Of a stretch of DNA of 64,000 bases, positions 53,612 to 63,554 are shown one piece after another. Under the pieces are notes generated by a model. It saw only the letters and a program-made list of their open reading frames with translations, was not told the origin of the DNA and made no database searches. The stretch comes from Paraburkholderia hiiakae (GTDB lineage Bacteria > Pseudomonadota > Gammaproteobacteria > Burkholderiales > Burkholderiaceae), in NCBI RefSeq assembly GCF_904848665.1, contig NZ_CAJHCQ010000014.1:185729-249728 (forward strand). Reading direction: 5' to 3'. The number at the start of each line of letters is the position of its first letter. Positions within the stretch are counted from its first letter, which is position 1. Position numbers and translations under genes: made by a program.

Positions 53612-54724
53612 TTATCGCATCGACGCGCGCCCGCCATCGACGTCTTCCACGCTGCAGCGTTCACGGAAGGTGCTTGGGGGCACGCCGGACCAACGTCTGA
53701 ATGCATGCCGGAAGCTTGCGGAGTCGCTATAACCAAGCGCCTCCGCAACGTCGGCAACCTTCATGCCGCGCGCCAGCATTTCGCTGGCGCGTTGCCGACG
53801 GGTTTCGTCGATCAACTGCTGGAACGTCAGCCCTTCACATTTGAGGCGTCGGCTCAACGTTCTTTCGGTCATGCATAGATGCGCCGCGAGGCGGCCAATC
53901 GAGCTGAATGTCGGCAGGTCGTGCGCGAGCACCTGGCGCAGACGCGTGGCGAAATCTGACGTTGCGGCGATCACCCATTCGCGCTCCAGTTGCGTGCATT
54001 GCCGGTGCATGGCGTCGAAGCTCACCACGTTCGCCAGCGGGCACTGGCGGTCGAAGAGTGCGGCAGGAAATGCAATGCTGTTCTTGTTCGCGCCGTGGTC
54101 AATCTTGCATCCGTAGACTTGCCGCTGCGCCGCCAAATGGCCGGGTGCGCCGTGACGCAACGAGACCTCGAGCGGTGCGACCGCGCATCCGCTGAGATCT
54201 TCTACGATCGCGATCATCGCAGCGAGACACATGTCGGTGCACAGGAGTTCGAGCTCGCGCTCGTATCCGTAGCCGCTCACCTCGATTTCCACGCGCTCGT
54301 TCGTTTCGTTCACGCTTACGTCGAAGTAGAGGCCCATGAGCAGCGGGAACGCACGGAGGCACGCGAACGCATCGCGTACCGTGCCGCTTACGAGCATCGT
54401 GTAGCCGGGCAAGCCGAAGCAGGAGACATGCATCTGCCGCCCGATGGCGAGCCCGAGCGACGCATCGTTGGTGAGTCGCAGCAAGTTGGAGAATACCCGC
54501 AGTTCCTGCGCGCGATTGACGTTGAGTGTCGGCGAGCGCAACTGGTCCTCGGCGAGCTCGCTGCCGGCAAGCAACTGTGTGATGTCGATTTGCCGCCGCC
54601 GTGCGATATCGACGGCCACGACGATGACATGCGTGGTCGCCGGTACGTCGACGGGCGGCACGCGCAGCACGAGCGACGGGGCGGCGGAAGCCGCGAACGC
54701 GGTGGAGTCGGAGGTACGCGCCAT
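53612..54724 (-). CDS. AraC-family transcriptional regulator
   Basis: 370 residues from the ATG at 54724 after AAGGGA. The N-terminal 220 residues form a ligand domain of the AraC_binding_2 or OruR type (PTLNVNRAQELRVFSNLLRL). The C-terminal AraC HTH pair is FSSIGRLAAHLCMTERTLSRRLKCEG and ADVAEALGYSDSASFRHAFRRWSGVPPS. It closes the minus-strand cluster of 54.9-63.6 kb and may be its regulator. Confidence 0.9.
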   Translation of the reverse strand: MARTSDSTAFAASAAPSLVLRVPPVDVPATTHVIVVAVDIARRRQIDITQLLAGSELAEDQLRSPTLNVNRAQELRVFSNLLRLTNDASLGLAIGRQMHVSCFGLPGYTMLVSGTVRDAFACLRAFPLLMGLYFDVSVNETNERVEIEVSGYGYERELELLCTDMCLAAMIAIVEDLSGCAVAPLEVSLRHGAPGHLAAQRQVYGCKIDHGANKNSIAFPAALFDRQCPLANVVSFDAMHRQCTQLEREWVIAATSDFATRLRQVLAHDLPTFSSIGRLAAHLCMTERTLSRRLKCEGLTFQQLIDETRRQRASEMLARGMKVADVAEALGYSDSASFRHAFRRWSGVPPSTFRERCSVEDVDGGRASMR

Positions 54725-54872
54725 AGTAGGTCCCTTGCGTAATGCTTGACGATGGAGGGATGACCACGAGCGTACGCGATTGCGGCTGACTTGCAAATCC
54801 GGGATCTATGCGGATGCCGGGTCCGCCGGACAAGGCGTCCCCGGACTGCCTTGTCCCTGGAACAACGGCGCG

Positions 54873-55427
54873 CTACTTAAGGGTCGTCAGGACGTCAACC
54901 GGGTTCGCAAGCGTATCGCGAATCGGTGAGCGCTCCTGAAGCTTGCGCACGAGTTGCTCGATCCGCGCGCGCGGCGTGCCGGGGCTTTCGACGGCCACGT
55001 CCACGCGAATCTGCTGCGCGCCGGGCCGGACGTTCTTGTCGATGCCGAGAAAGCCACTCAGATTGACGTCGAACGCCAGATTCACGTCCACGCTCTTGAG
55101 CGCGATGCCGTCTTGCGCGGCCAGCGCCGCGAGCGTCACCGCGTAGCAACCGGCGAGGCCCTTCATCACGTATTCAGCCGGGCTCACGGCGTGATCGCTG
55201 CCGAGCAGCGAAACCGGTTCGTCGCTTTGCAGCTTGAATTTGCCGCGCCGCGACGTATCGACATTGCCAGCCTGGGTAAGCGCGCCGGTTTGTGAATTCA
55301 GGCGCAAGCCGCCGTCAGTCTGGCCTTCGAGCGAGAACGTGACGTGGCCGAGCGACGGTTCGCGACGAACGGCGTCGACGGTATCGGCCAGGGCTTGCGG
55401 ATCGAGGTAAGGCGTTGCATTCGACAT
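54873..55427 (-). CDS. OsmC-family protein
   Basis: 184 residues, start at 55427 after GGAG. One reactive Cys is visible (GLAGCYAVTLAALA), and no second typical Cys-Pro motif is seen, unlike the Ohr proteins here. The N-terminal part has the sequence HVTFSLEGQTDGG. It resembles the YhfA/OsmC subgroup. It is in the middle of the catabolic cluster and may protect against peroxides formed there. Confidence 0.88.
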   Translation of the reverse strand: MSNATPYLDPQALADTVDAVRREPSLGHVTFSLEGQTDGGLRLNSQTGALTQAGNVDTSRRGKFKLQSDEPVSLLGSDHAVSPAEYVMKGLAGCYAVTLAALAAQDGIALKSVDVNLAFDVNLSGFLGIDKNVRPGAQQIRVDVAVESPGTPRARIEQLVRKLQERSPIRDTLANPVDVLTTLK

Positions 55428-55471
55428 GGTGTTCTCCAAATGGAAAGAAAACTGCGTGAATCAGGTGTGAA

Positions 55472-57121
55472 TCAAGATGGCTCGGTCGCCGGTGCAGCGG
55501 CGTCGATGCGTTCGAGCATCAGTCGACGGACATGCTTCTTGTCAATCTTGCCGACCGCGGTACGCGGCAGGGCATCGACGAACTCCCAGCGCTCGGGCAG
55601 CCACCATTTCGCCACGCGCGGGATGAGCCACTGCGCGAGTTCGTTGGAGTTGGCAGCGTGACCCGAAGTGAGCACCACGACAGCGCCGGGCCGCTCCTGC
55701 CATCGCGCGTCGGGCAGCGCGACCACGGCGACGTCGAGCACCGCAGGATGGCTGCGGATCGCTTCTTCGAGCGCGAGCGAGGGAATCCATTCGCCGCCCG
55801 ATTTGATTGCGTCCTTCACGCGGTCGGTGAGCGAGATGAAGCCGTCGGCGTCGATCGTGCCGAGGTCGCCCGTGCGCAGCCAGCCGTCGTGGAGATGCGC
55901 CTGATCGTCGAGGCCCAGATAGTCGCGGGTGACCCACGCTCCGCGTATCTGGATCTCGCCCACGCTCGCGCCGTCGCTGGGCAGCAGCGCCCCGTCGAGG
56001 TCGGCGACGCGTGCTTCGAGCCCGCACACCACGCGCCCTTGCGCCGCAGCGCAACGCGCCTGGGTCGCGCGATCGGCACTGGCAATCCAGCGCGGTGTTT
56101 GCGAAATCGCGGACATCGACGACGTTTCCGTCATGCCCCAAGCCTGCAGCATGCGTACGCCGAGCGCGGCGTAGGCGTCGATGAGCGATTGCGGCACCTG
56201 CGCGCCGCCGCAAGCGATCGTTGTGAGCGTGCCGAGGTTCGTGCGCTGCGTCGCGCGCAAATGCGCGAGCAGATCGGACCAGATCGTCGGCACGCCCGCG
56301 GCGAGCGTGGAACCTTCGGCGTCAATGAGCGCGAGCAGGTCAGGCGGTTGCAGCGACGCGCCTGGCAAAGCGAGATCCGCGCCCGCCATCAGCGCGGCGA
56401 ACGGCAGCCCCCAGCCGTTGACGTGATAGAGCGGCACGGCGGGTAACAGCCGGCTCGTGCTGCCAAGTGCGAGCGAGTTCGCCGTGCACAGGCTCATCGC
56501 CTGGAGCCAGACCGACCGATGGCTGTAGCCGACACCTTTCGGCAGGCCCGTGGTGCCGCCAGTGAAGCAGAGAATCGCGGTCTCGTGCTCGTCGATGATG
56601 GGCCAGTCGAGGCGCGGTTCGCCTTCCGCGAGCAGCGCTTCATAGTCGATCGTCTCGTACGGCAAGGAAGCCGCCAGATCGCCAGGAAGCGGGCCGCCCA
56701 CGATTACGAGCAGACGCAGGCGCGGCAAACGCGCAGCGAACTCGCGGAATTTGCCGAGATTGGCCGCGTCGACGATCAGCGCTTCGTCGTCCGCGAGCGA
56801 GGCGATGTGAACAATCTGGTCCGCATGCAGACGCGGATTGATGGTGTGCAGCACGCGTGCGCTGGCGGGCACTCCGAGATAGGCTTCGAGATGTTCGGGC
56901 GAGGCGCCCGCCAGCGTGCCGATCACGGCGCCGATGCCGAAACCGCGCTGCTCCAGCGCGCTGCCGAGGCGTCCGGCGCGCGCCGCCAGTTCCGCGAACG
57001 AGCGCGTGATGCGCTGTCGTTGCGCGTCGAACGAACCCACGCGCGAGCGGCCGTTGACGCTTGCGACGTGTCGCAGCAGCAATGGCAGCCCGAGGGGGCC
57101 GTCTTGCATCGTGCTCTTCAT
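55472..57121 (-). CDS. acyl-CoA ligase (AMP-forming)
   Basis: 549 residues from the ATG at 57121 after GGAGA. P-loop LCFTGGTTGLPKGVGYSHRS, the A5 motif AWGMTETSS, and the C-terminal DRVKDAIKSGGEWI with the catalytic Lys region. It resembles medium-chain and 3-methylmercaptopropionyl-CoA (DmdB-like) ligases. In this cluster it probably turns the carboxylic acid made by the aldehyde dehydrogenase into a CoA ester. Confidence 0.92.
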   Translation of the reverse strand: MKSTMQDGPLGLPLLLRHVASVNGRSRVGSFDAQRQRITRSFAELAARAGRLGSALEQRGFGIGAVIGTLAGASPEHLEAYLGVPASARVLHTINPRLHADQIVHIASLADDEALIVDAANLGKFREFAARLPRLRLLVIVGGPLPGDLAASLPYETIDYEALLAEGEPRLDWPIIDEHETAILCFTGGTTGLPKGVGYSHRSVWLQAMSLCTANSLALGSTSRLLPAVPLYHVNGWGLPFAALMAGADLALPGASLQPPDLLALIDAEGSTLAAGVPTIWSDLLAHLRATQRTNLGTLTTIACGGAQVPQSLIDAYAALGVRMLQAWGMTETSSMSAISQTPRWIASADRATQARCAAAQGRVVCGLEARVADLDGALLPSDGASVGEIQIRGAWVTRDYLGLDDQAHLHDGWLRTGDLGTIDADGFISLTDRVKDAIKSGGEWIPSLALEEAIRSHPAVLDVAVVALPDARWQERPGAVVVLTSGHAANSNELAQWLIPRVAKWWLPERWEFVDALPRTAVGKIDKKHVRRLMLERIDAAAPATEPS

Positions 57122-57219
57122 GAAAGTCTCCGTATTGATATGGATTACGAAGTACATGAGGTCGATAACCAGCACGTGCTGCGTGGCCCGCATCGGCCAC
57201 GCAAACACGTGTACGGCCA

Positions 57220-58041
57220 TTAGAGCTTGCCGTAACGCGTGTCGCGCCAGTCGAGCGCGCTGCGCAGGCCGTCCTGCTTCACGCGCTGCGTGAATTCGGC
57301 TTTTTCGGGCGAATACGCCGAATTGAGCGTCGCGGCGACGTCGAGATTCGCGTTCACGGCCTGGCGCAGACCCATTGCCTCATAGGCGCGCGTGAGCGCG
57401 ATCTTCGTGAGTTTGAGTGTGATGGGGGGCGTAAGCGCGAGCTTTCTCGCGAGCTTTTCGACGCACCCGTGCAGTTCGTCGGGCGCGACCACGCGATTGA
57501 TCATGCCGATGCGCTCGGCTTCGTGCGCGTCGATCACGTCGCCCGTGAGCAGCAGTTCATTGGTCTTCTTTTGACCGATCAGGAACGGCATGAGGATTGT
57601 GACGGGCCCGGAGCCAAAGCGGATTTCGGGCTCGCCGAACTGCGAGCGGTCCGTCGCGATCACCAGGTCGCAGGCCATCGCGAGCTCGCACGCGCCCGCG
57701 AGGCACCAGCCGTCCACGGCGGCGATGGTGGGCTTGTGCGAGGCCCAAACCGACATCGACAGATCGACGTTGCGCGTGAGCGCCGCGTGCCAGTCCTCGG
57801 CGCGCTCGATGCCGGCGGCCACTTCTTCGGCAATGTCGTAGCCAACGGAGAACGCCTTGCCCGCGCCTTGAATCACGATCACGCGTACTTCGGCATCGTC
57901 GTTGAACTGCTGGACCAGCCGCCGCATTTCGATCACGACCGTCGACGACAGCGCATTGAGCTTGGCGGGCCGGTTGATCGTGATCCACGCCGTACCGTCG
58001 ATGATTTCGCTTGCTACTTCGTTCACGTCTTCACGCTTCAT
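57220..58041 (-). CDS. enoyl-CoA hydratase/isomerase
   Basis: 273 residues. Crotonase signature GWCLAGACELAMACDLVIATDRSQFGEPEI, with the Glu of GEPEIRFGSGP at the usual catalytic position. N-terminal AWITINRPAKLNALSSTVVIEM. It lies between acuI and the ligase on the same strand, 55 bp after acuI and 99 bp before the ligase gene, and is likely co-transcribed. Confidence 0.92.
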   Translation of the reverse strand: MKREDVNEVASEIIDGTAWITINRPAKLNALSSTVVIEMRRLVQQFNDDAEVRVIVIQGAGKAFSVGYDIAEEVAAGIERAEDWHAALTRNVDLSMSVWASHKPTIAAVDGWCLAGACELAMACDLVIATDRSQFGEPEIRFGSGPVTILMPFLIGQKKTNELLLTGDVIDAHEAERIGMINRVVAPDELHGCVEKLARKLALTPPITLKLTKIALTRAYEAMGLRQAVNANLDVAATLNSAYSPEKAEFTQRVKQDGLRSALDWRDTRYGKL

Positions 58042-58096
58042 GAGTGACTCCGGGTTGAATGTCCTGCGTTGACTGGTACTTTGATGCGTCGCTGGC

Positions 58097-59092
58097 TCAA
58101 TTCACGTCCACGAGCACGCGGCCGCGCAGCTTGCCTTCGAGCATGTCTTTCGCCGCGCCGCAGACGTCGTCGAGCGTAACGGTGCGGGCCGTGATGCCTT
58201 CGAGCATCGACATCGGCAGATCGGTGACGATGCGCTTCCACGCGTTCACGCGATCCTTCGCGGGCAGCATCACGGAGTCCACGCCGATCAGCTTCACGCC
58301 GCGCAGGATGAACGGCATGACGGTGGTCGGCAGGTCCGCGCCGCCCGCGAGGCCGCACGCGGCGACTACGCCGCCGTAGTTCATCTCCGCGAGCACGCGG
58401 GCGAGCACTTTCGAGCCGACCGTGTCGATGGCCGCGGCCCAGCGTTGCGTTTCGAGCGCGCGAGGTGCTTCGCTCCATTGCGGGTCGTCGATCACTTCGC
58501 TCGCGCCGAGGCGCTTTACGTAGTCGTGCTTGTCGGGATTGCCCGTGAGGGCGCTAACAGTGAAGCCGAGCTTTGCGAGAATCGCGACAGCCACGCTACC
58601 CACGCCGCCCGCCGCGCCCGTGACGAGCACCGGGCCGCTGGCGGGCGTCACGCCCGCCTGGTCGAGCGCGTTCACACAGAGCATGCCTGTGAAGCCAGCC
58701 GTGCCGATCATCATCGCCTGGCGGGTGCTGAGGCCTTCGGGCAGCGGTACGAGCCATTCGCCGCGTACGCGTTGATACTGGCTAAAGCCGCCCCAATACT
58801 TCTCGCCCACGCTCCAGCCGGTCAGTACGACTTGCTGGCCCGCGCGCAGATCCGGATTCGAGGTTTCGACGACCGTGCCCGCGAAGTCGATGCCCGGCAC
58901 GAGCGGCCAGCTCTTGACGATCTTGCCGCTTCCAGTCACGGCAAGCGCGTCCTTGAAATTGAGTGTCGAGAAGTCGATCTTGATCAGCGTGTCTTCTTGT
59001 GGAAGCGCGTCGAGCGAAAGTGTTTCGATGGTGGCCAAGGTCTTCTTGTCTGCTTCTCGCAGCACCATTGCCTTGAATTGATTGTCGGTCAT
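58097..59092 (-). CDS. acuI: acrylyl-CoA reductase AcuI-type (NADPH)
   Basis: 331 residues. MDR protein of the YhdH/AcuI type: VLVTGAAGGVGSVAVAILAKLG (NADPH motif), the N-terminal FSTLNFKDALAVTGSGKI, PGIDFAGTVVE, and ATIETLSLDALP. AcuI reduces toxic acryloyl-CoA to propionyl-CoA and is found in DMSP, acrylate and beta-alanine type pathways. Placed after aldehyde dehydrogenase, it may remove acryloyl-CoA formed from a three-carbon intermediate. Confidence 0.9.
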   Translation of the reverse strand: MTDNQFKAMVLREADKKTLATIETLSLDALPQEDTLIKIDFSTLNFKDALAVTGSGKIVKSWPLVPGIDFAGTVVETSNPDLRAGQQVVLTGWSVGEKYWGGFSQYQRVRGEWLVPLPEGLSTRQAMMIGTAGFTGMLCVNALDQAGVTPASGPVLVTGAAGGVGSVAVAILAKLGFTVSALTGNPDKHDYVKRLGASEVIDDPQWSEAPRALETQRWAAAIDTVGSKVLARVLAEMNYGGVVAACGLAGGADLPTTVMPFILRGVKLIGVDSVMLPAKDRVNAWKRIVTDLPMSMLEGITARTVTLDDVCGAAKDMLEGKLRGRVLVDVN

Positions 59093-59154
59093 CGTGTTTC
59101 TCTTGAGTCTGGGATGAGGGGTGCGTTAGCGATTGCGGAGTGCGCGTAGAGCAT

Positions 59155-60645
59155 TTAGCGCAAACGGATGATGGTTGACTTCAGTTCGGTGTACTTTTCG
59201 AGCGCGTGCAATGACTTGTCGCGACCGTTGCCCGACTGCTTGTAGCCGCCAAACGGGAAGCACATTTCTCCGCCCTCGTTGTAGCAATTGACCCAGACCG
59301 TGCCCGCACGCAGTTGTCTCGACACCTCGTGAACGGTATTGACGTTCGAGGACCAGACGGCGGCGGCGAGTCCGTAGTGCGTGTCGTTGGCGATCTCGAC
59401 GGCTTCTTCGACCGTATCGAACGCGATCACCGATAACACCGGACCGAAGATCTCTTCGCGGGCCACCTTCGCGTGTGGCGTGACTTCGAACACGGTGGGC
59501 TCGATATAAAAGCCGCCCGTCTGCTGCTTCACGCGCGCGCCACCCGCGACGAGCTTGCCTTCGCTGCGCCCGGCCTCGATGTAGTCGAGCACCCGCGCGA
59601 GTTGTGCCTGATCGACGATGGCGCCCATGGCGACCGAGGGATCGAGCGGATTCCCGGGCTCGTAAAGCCGCGCGGCGCTCAGCAGCCGGTCGAGCAGCGC
59701 GTCCTTGATCTTGCGATGAACGAGCAGGCGTGAACCCGCCGTGCAGACTTCACCCATGTTGTAGAAGATCGCATTCGCGGCGGCTTGCGCGGCGCGATCG
59801 AGATCGGCGCAGTCTTGCAGGACGATGTTCGGCGACTTGCCGCCGAGTTCGAGCCACACGCGCTTGAGATTCGTCTGCGCCGCACATTGCATGATCTGCT
59901 TGCCGACCAGGGTCGAACCCGTAAACGCGACGCAATCGACGTGGTCGTGCAGCGCGAGCTGCTTGCCGGGCAGGCCGCCTCCCGTGACGACATTGAAGAC
60001 GCCGCGCGGCATGCCAGCCTCGATCGCAAGCTGTGCGACGCGGATGGCCGTGAGCGGCGACTTTTCCGAAGGCTTCAACACGACGCTGTTGCCTGCGGCC
60101 AGCGCGGGTGCGAACTTCCACGCCGCCATGAGCAGAGGGAAGTTCCATGGCACGATGGCTGCCACCACGCCAACCGGTTCGCGCGTGACGAGCCCGACGA
60201 AAGTTTCTGGCGCCGGAGCGACTTCGCCTCCGATCTTGTCGATCGTTTCCGCGAACCATTCGATGCAGTAAGCCGATTCGGGGATGTCGAAAGCGACCGT
60301 GTCGCGAATCGGTTTGCCGGAGTCCACCGTTTCGAGGAGAGCGATTTCGTCGGCGTGTGCGCGTATCAGGCTTGCCCATCGCATCAGCACCGACTTGCGC
60401 TCGCGCGGACTGAGACCCGACCAGCATCGGTCCTTGAAGGTCCGGCGTGCCGCCGACACGGCGCGATCGACGTCGGCGCCGTCGCAGTCCGCAACCTGCG
60501 TCAAGACCTTGCCTTCGATGGGGCTGATGCAGTCGAATGTCCGGCCGCTTTGCGCCCACTGCAATTCGCCGTCGATGAAGGCACGCCCCTCGTACGCGAG
60601 ACTCGATGCGAGCGCGATCCAGTCCGAAAACGCCTTCTGAGCCAT
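59155..60645 (-). CDS. aldehyde dehydrogenase, PuuC-like
   Basis: 496 residues from the ATG at 60645 after GGAG. WLELGGKSPNIVLQ holds the general base Glu and MGEVCTAGSRLL the catalytic Cys; the C-terminus FGGYKQSGNGRDKSLHALEK is very close to that of gamma-glutamyl-gamma-aminobutyraldehyde dehydrogenase PuuC and 4-aminobutyraldehyde/KauB enzymes. It should oxidise the aminoaldehyde made by the adjacent aminotransferase. Confidence 0.92.
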   Translation of the reverse strand: MAQKAFSDWIALASSLAYEGRAFIDGELQWAQSGRTFDCISPIEGKVLTQVADCDGADVDRAVSAARRTFKDRCWSGLSPRERKSVLMRWASLIRAHADEIALLETVDSGKPIRDTVAFDIPESAYCIEWFAETIDKIGGEVAPAPETFVGLVTREPVGVVAAIVPWNFPLLMAAWKFAPALAAGNSVVLKPSEKSPLTAIRVAQLAIEAGMPRGVFNVVTGGGLPGKQLALHDHVDCVAFTGSTLVGKQIMQCAAQTNLKRVWLELGGKSPNIVLQDCADLDRAAQAAANAIFYNMGEVCTAGSRLLVHRKIKDALLDRLLSAARLYEPGNPLDPSVAMGAIVDQAQLARVLDYIEAGRSEGKLVAGGARVKQQTGGFYIEPTVFEVTPHAKVAREEIFGPVLSVIAFDTVEEAVEIANDTHYGLAAAVWSSNVNTVHEVSRQLRAGTVWVNCYNEGGEMCFPFGGYKQSGNGRDKSLHALEKYTELKSTIIRLR

Positions 60646-60704
60646 TCCGTTTCTCCGCAAATTCAAGGGCGACGTACGTGCACGTCGCGTTGTCGAGGCC
60701 GCTA

Positions 60705-62111
60705 TCAGTTGACGTTGCCGTGTGCTTCGAGCACGCTTTTCAGTGTCTCGACCATCCAGTCGATCTCGCCGCGCGAGAGAATGAGCGGCGGCGACATCTG
60801 GATCAGCGGCGTACCCTCGTGATCGACCGCGGCGCGGCAGAGCAGGCCGGCACGGAAAAGCGCGGGCGAAAGCACGCGCGAGACGAAATCGCTCGACGCG
60901 ATATTCGCGGACCACGTGCGCTTCGTCTTGTCGGTGACGAGCTCGAGCGAATAGTGATAACCGTCGCCACGCAGATCGCCGACGAGCGGATGATCGAGCA
61001 AGGTCGCAAGACGCGAGCGGAAGTAGTCCTGATTGTTTCGAACGTTTTCCAGCACGCCTTCACGCTCCATGATCTGGAGATTCGCGAGCGCGGCTGCGCA
61101 CGCGGCCGGATGGCCGCCATACGTGAGACCGTGCAGGAACATGTGCTGCGGACCTTCGAGCACGGTGTTCACGATGGTATCGGTCGCGATCAGCCCGCCG
61201 AGTGGCACGTGGCCCGAGCCGATCCCCTTCGCGAACGTGATGATGTCGGGCTCGAAACCGTAGCGTGTCGAACCGAACCATGCGCCGAGACGGCCGAAGC
61301 CGCAGATCACTTCGTCGGCGACGAGCAGGACGCCGTGCCGGTCGCAGATGCGCCGCAAGCCGTCGGCATAGCCGGCAGGCGGCGTCAGGCTGCCGCCCGC
61401 GTTCTGCAGCGGCTCCACGAAGATGCCCGCTACCGTGTCCGGCCCTTCCTGGACGATCAGCGATTCGATCTCTTCGAGCAGGAACTCGGTGAACTGCGCT
61501 TCGGTCTCCCCGATCGGCCGGCGGTAGCGTTTCGTGTTCGATACGTGGCGCACACCCGGCATCAGCGGCTCGAACGTCTTGCGGAAGTTCGTCATGCCGT
61601 TCAGCGAAAGTGCGCCGTAGCTGGTGCCGTGATACGAAACGCGCCGCGCGATGAACTTCGTCTTCGCGTGGTCGCCGCGCGCGATGTGATACTGACGTGC
61701 GAGTTTGATGGCCGACTCGTTCGATTCCGAACCGCTCGATGTGAAAAACACGCGGTTCAGGCCGTCCGGTGCGAGCGATGCGACCTTTGCCGCGAGTCGA
61801 ATCGCCGGTTCGTGTGCGTAGCTCCAGTTGCTGAAGTACGGCAGCTGGCTCATCTGCTGCTGGACCGCGGCGCCAATTTCGCTGCCGTGGCTGTAGCCGA
61901 TCTGCACGCAGAAGAGACCGGCGAGCCCGTCGAGATAGCGATTGCCCGTGCTGTCGTAGACCCAGCAGCCTTCACCTCGGGCCATGATTGGCACGTTTGC
62001 CTCGCGATAGTACTGGCTATGCGTGAAGTGCATGAGCAGGTGCTTCTTCGCCAGTGCTTCGAGTTCGGCGGTTTCGGACGAGCGCGACAGGATCTTTTCG
62101 TTTGCGTTCAT
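60705..62111 (-). CDS. class III aminotransferase (amine:pyruvate type)
   Basis: 468 residues. DEVICGFGRLGAWFGSTRYG carries the conserved Asp, and FAKGIGSGHVPLGG the PLP Lys. SGSESNESAIKLARQYH is the fold type I substrate loop. Overall like SpuC/putrescine-pyruvate and beta-alanine/omega-amino acid-pyruvate aminotransferases. It follows the permease by 33 bp and precedes the aldehyde dehydrogenase, so it likely deaminates the imported amine. Confidence 0.92.
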   Translation of the reverse strand: MNANEKILSRSSETAELEALAKKHLLMHFTHSQYYREANVPIMARGEGCWVYDSTGNRYLDGLAGLFCVQIGYSHGSEIGAAVQQQMSQLPYFSNWSYAHEPAIRLAAKVASLAPDGLNRVFFTSSGSESNESAIKLARQYHIARGDHAKTKFIARRVSYHGTSYGALSLNGMTNFRKTFEPLMPGVRHVSNTKRYRRPIGETEAQFTEFLLEEIESLIVQEGPDTVAGIFVEPLQNAGGSLTPPAGYADGLRRICDRHGVLLVADEVICGFGRLGAWFGSTRYGFEPDIITFAKGIGSGHVPLGGLIATDTIVNTVLEGPQHMFLHGLTYGGHPAACAAALANLQIMEREGVLENVRNNQDYFRSRLATLLDHPLVGDLRGDGYHYSLELVTDKTKRTWSANIASSDFVSRVLSPALFRAGLLCRAAVDHEGTPLIQMSPPLILSRGEIDWMVETLKSVLEAHGNVN

Positions 62112-62144
62112 GGAATCACCTCGATAGGAAAGGGAGACGGCAGG

Positions 62145-63554
62145 TCAGAAGCAGGCGTTCGCTTCTTCGTACTCTTCGATGCGTGGCGCGGGGCGGCGAA
62201 AGCCGCGTGTGAGCCACAAGAGCTGGCAAAGACCGACGGCAAGCCAGATGAGGCCGACCCGGAACGTCGTGGCCGAGAGACTCGTCCAGAGCCATACCGT
62301 CAGCAGGAACCCGACGACTGGCACGGCACCGTAGCGCAGCAGATTGCCTGCGCCGCGCAGGCGCAGCGTGCCGAGGTGGTGCCGGGTCGTCGAGAGATTG
62401 ACGAATGAGAACGCGACGAGCGCACCGAAGCTGATCATCGTGGAGGCGAGATCGAGGCTGATCGCGAGCGCCGAAAGCGAGAGCACGCTCACCGCGACGG
62501 TGGCAGAAACCGGCGTGCCAAATCGCACGCTCCTGCGGCCGAAGATGCTTCGCGGCAGTACGCCGTCGCGGCCCATCGCAAAGAGGATGCGTGTCACGCT
62601 GGCCTGGGACGCCATGGCGCATGCAAAGCAGCCTGCCACGTAGACGGCCGTGAAGAACGCTGACAGCAGATGACCGCCCACGTGCTCCATGAGTTCGAGA
62701 CTGGCCGAATCGGCGTCCTTGAACGATCTCCAGTCCGGCATCGCGAGCTGGCTCAGATACGCGAGGAAGATGAACAGGAGGCCGCTCACGAGCGTGCAGA
62801 GGATGATCGCTTTCGGAAGGAGACGCTGCGGATCGCGCGTTTCCTCGGAAAGCGTGGAGACCGCGTCGAAGCCGAGAAACGAGAGGCACAGCGTGGCGGC
62901 GCCCATGAAGAGACCGCTCGTGTTCATGCCGCGTTCGTAGAACGGTCTCACGAACGACACCGGAGAGCCGACGCCAATCGACTTGACCGACGCGACGACG
63001 AACACGACGATGAAAACGACCTGCACGCCGATCAACGCGAAGTTCGCCTTCGTCACGAGTTTGATGCCGAGCACGTTGAGCGCGAGAACAGCCGCAATGC
63101 AGCCGACGATCCAGACCGGCGAAGGTACGCCCGGAAAGTACTGGGACATGTAGATGCCAATGACGAGATAGCAGATCATCGGCATGAAGAGGTAGTCGAG
63201 CAGGAGTGCCCAGCCGACCATGAACCCGACGTTGCCGCCAAATGCCTTACGTGCGTAGGCATAGGCGGAACCGGCGACGGGCAAGGCGGCGCCCATACGG
63301 CCATAGCTGTATGCGGTGAAAAGCATGGTGACGAGCGTGACGACGTATGCGGCGGAAAGATGGCCGCCGGTGGTTTGGGTCACGATGCCGTACGTAGTGA
63401 ACACGGTCAGCGGAACCATGTAGGCGAGACCGAAGAGCAGAAGCGAGGGCAGGCCTAAAACCCGGGCCATCTGCGCATGCGTTCGGTCTTTGGTCGTTTG
63501 CTGGGCGTGACCGAACTCATCGAGCGGCGGACTTTTCACTGCGATGTCATTCAT
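62145..63554 (-). CDS. APC-family amine/amino acid permease, PuuP-like
   Basis: 469 residues from the ATG at 63554 after GAGGTG; 12 predicted membrane segments. LLFGLAYMVPLTVFTTYGIV, FMVGWALLLDYLFMPM and SFLGFDAVSTLSEETRDPQR are close to the putrescine importer PuuP. First gene of the cluster, likely imports a diamine, polyamine or amino acid. No promoter motif was identified upstream. Confidence 0.93.
   Translation of the reverse strand: MNDIAVKSPPLDEFGHAQQTTKDRTHAQMARVLGLPSLLLFGLAYMVPLTVFTTYGIVTQTTGGHLSAAYVVTLVTMLFTAYSYGRMGAALPVAGSAYAYARKAFGGNVGFMVGWALLLDYLFMPMICYLVIGIYMSQYFPGVPSPVWIVGCIAAVLALNVLGIKLVTKANFALIGVQVVFIVVFVVASVKSIGVGSPVSFVRPFYERGMNTSGLFMGAATLCLSFLGFDAVSTLSEETRDPQRLLPKAIILCTLVSGLLFIFLAYLSQLAMPDWRSFKDADSASLELMEHVGGHLLSAFFTAVYVAGCFACAMASQASVTRILFAMGRDGVLPRSIFGRRSVRFGTPVSATVAVSVLSLSALAISLDLASTMISFGALVAFSFVNLSTTRHHLGTLRLRGAGNLLRYGAVPVVGFLLTVWLWTSLSATTFRVGLIWLAVGLCQLLWLTRGFRRPAPRIEEYEEANACF

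Noticed and set aside
60606..62408. 600-codon + frame opposite the aminotransferase
   Set aside because: Arg/Glu/Ala-rich antisense shadow of the aminotransferase and permease genes, typical of high-GC third positions.
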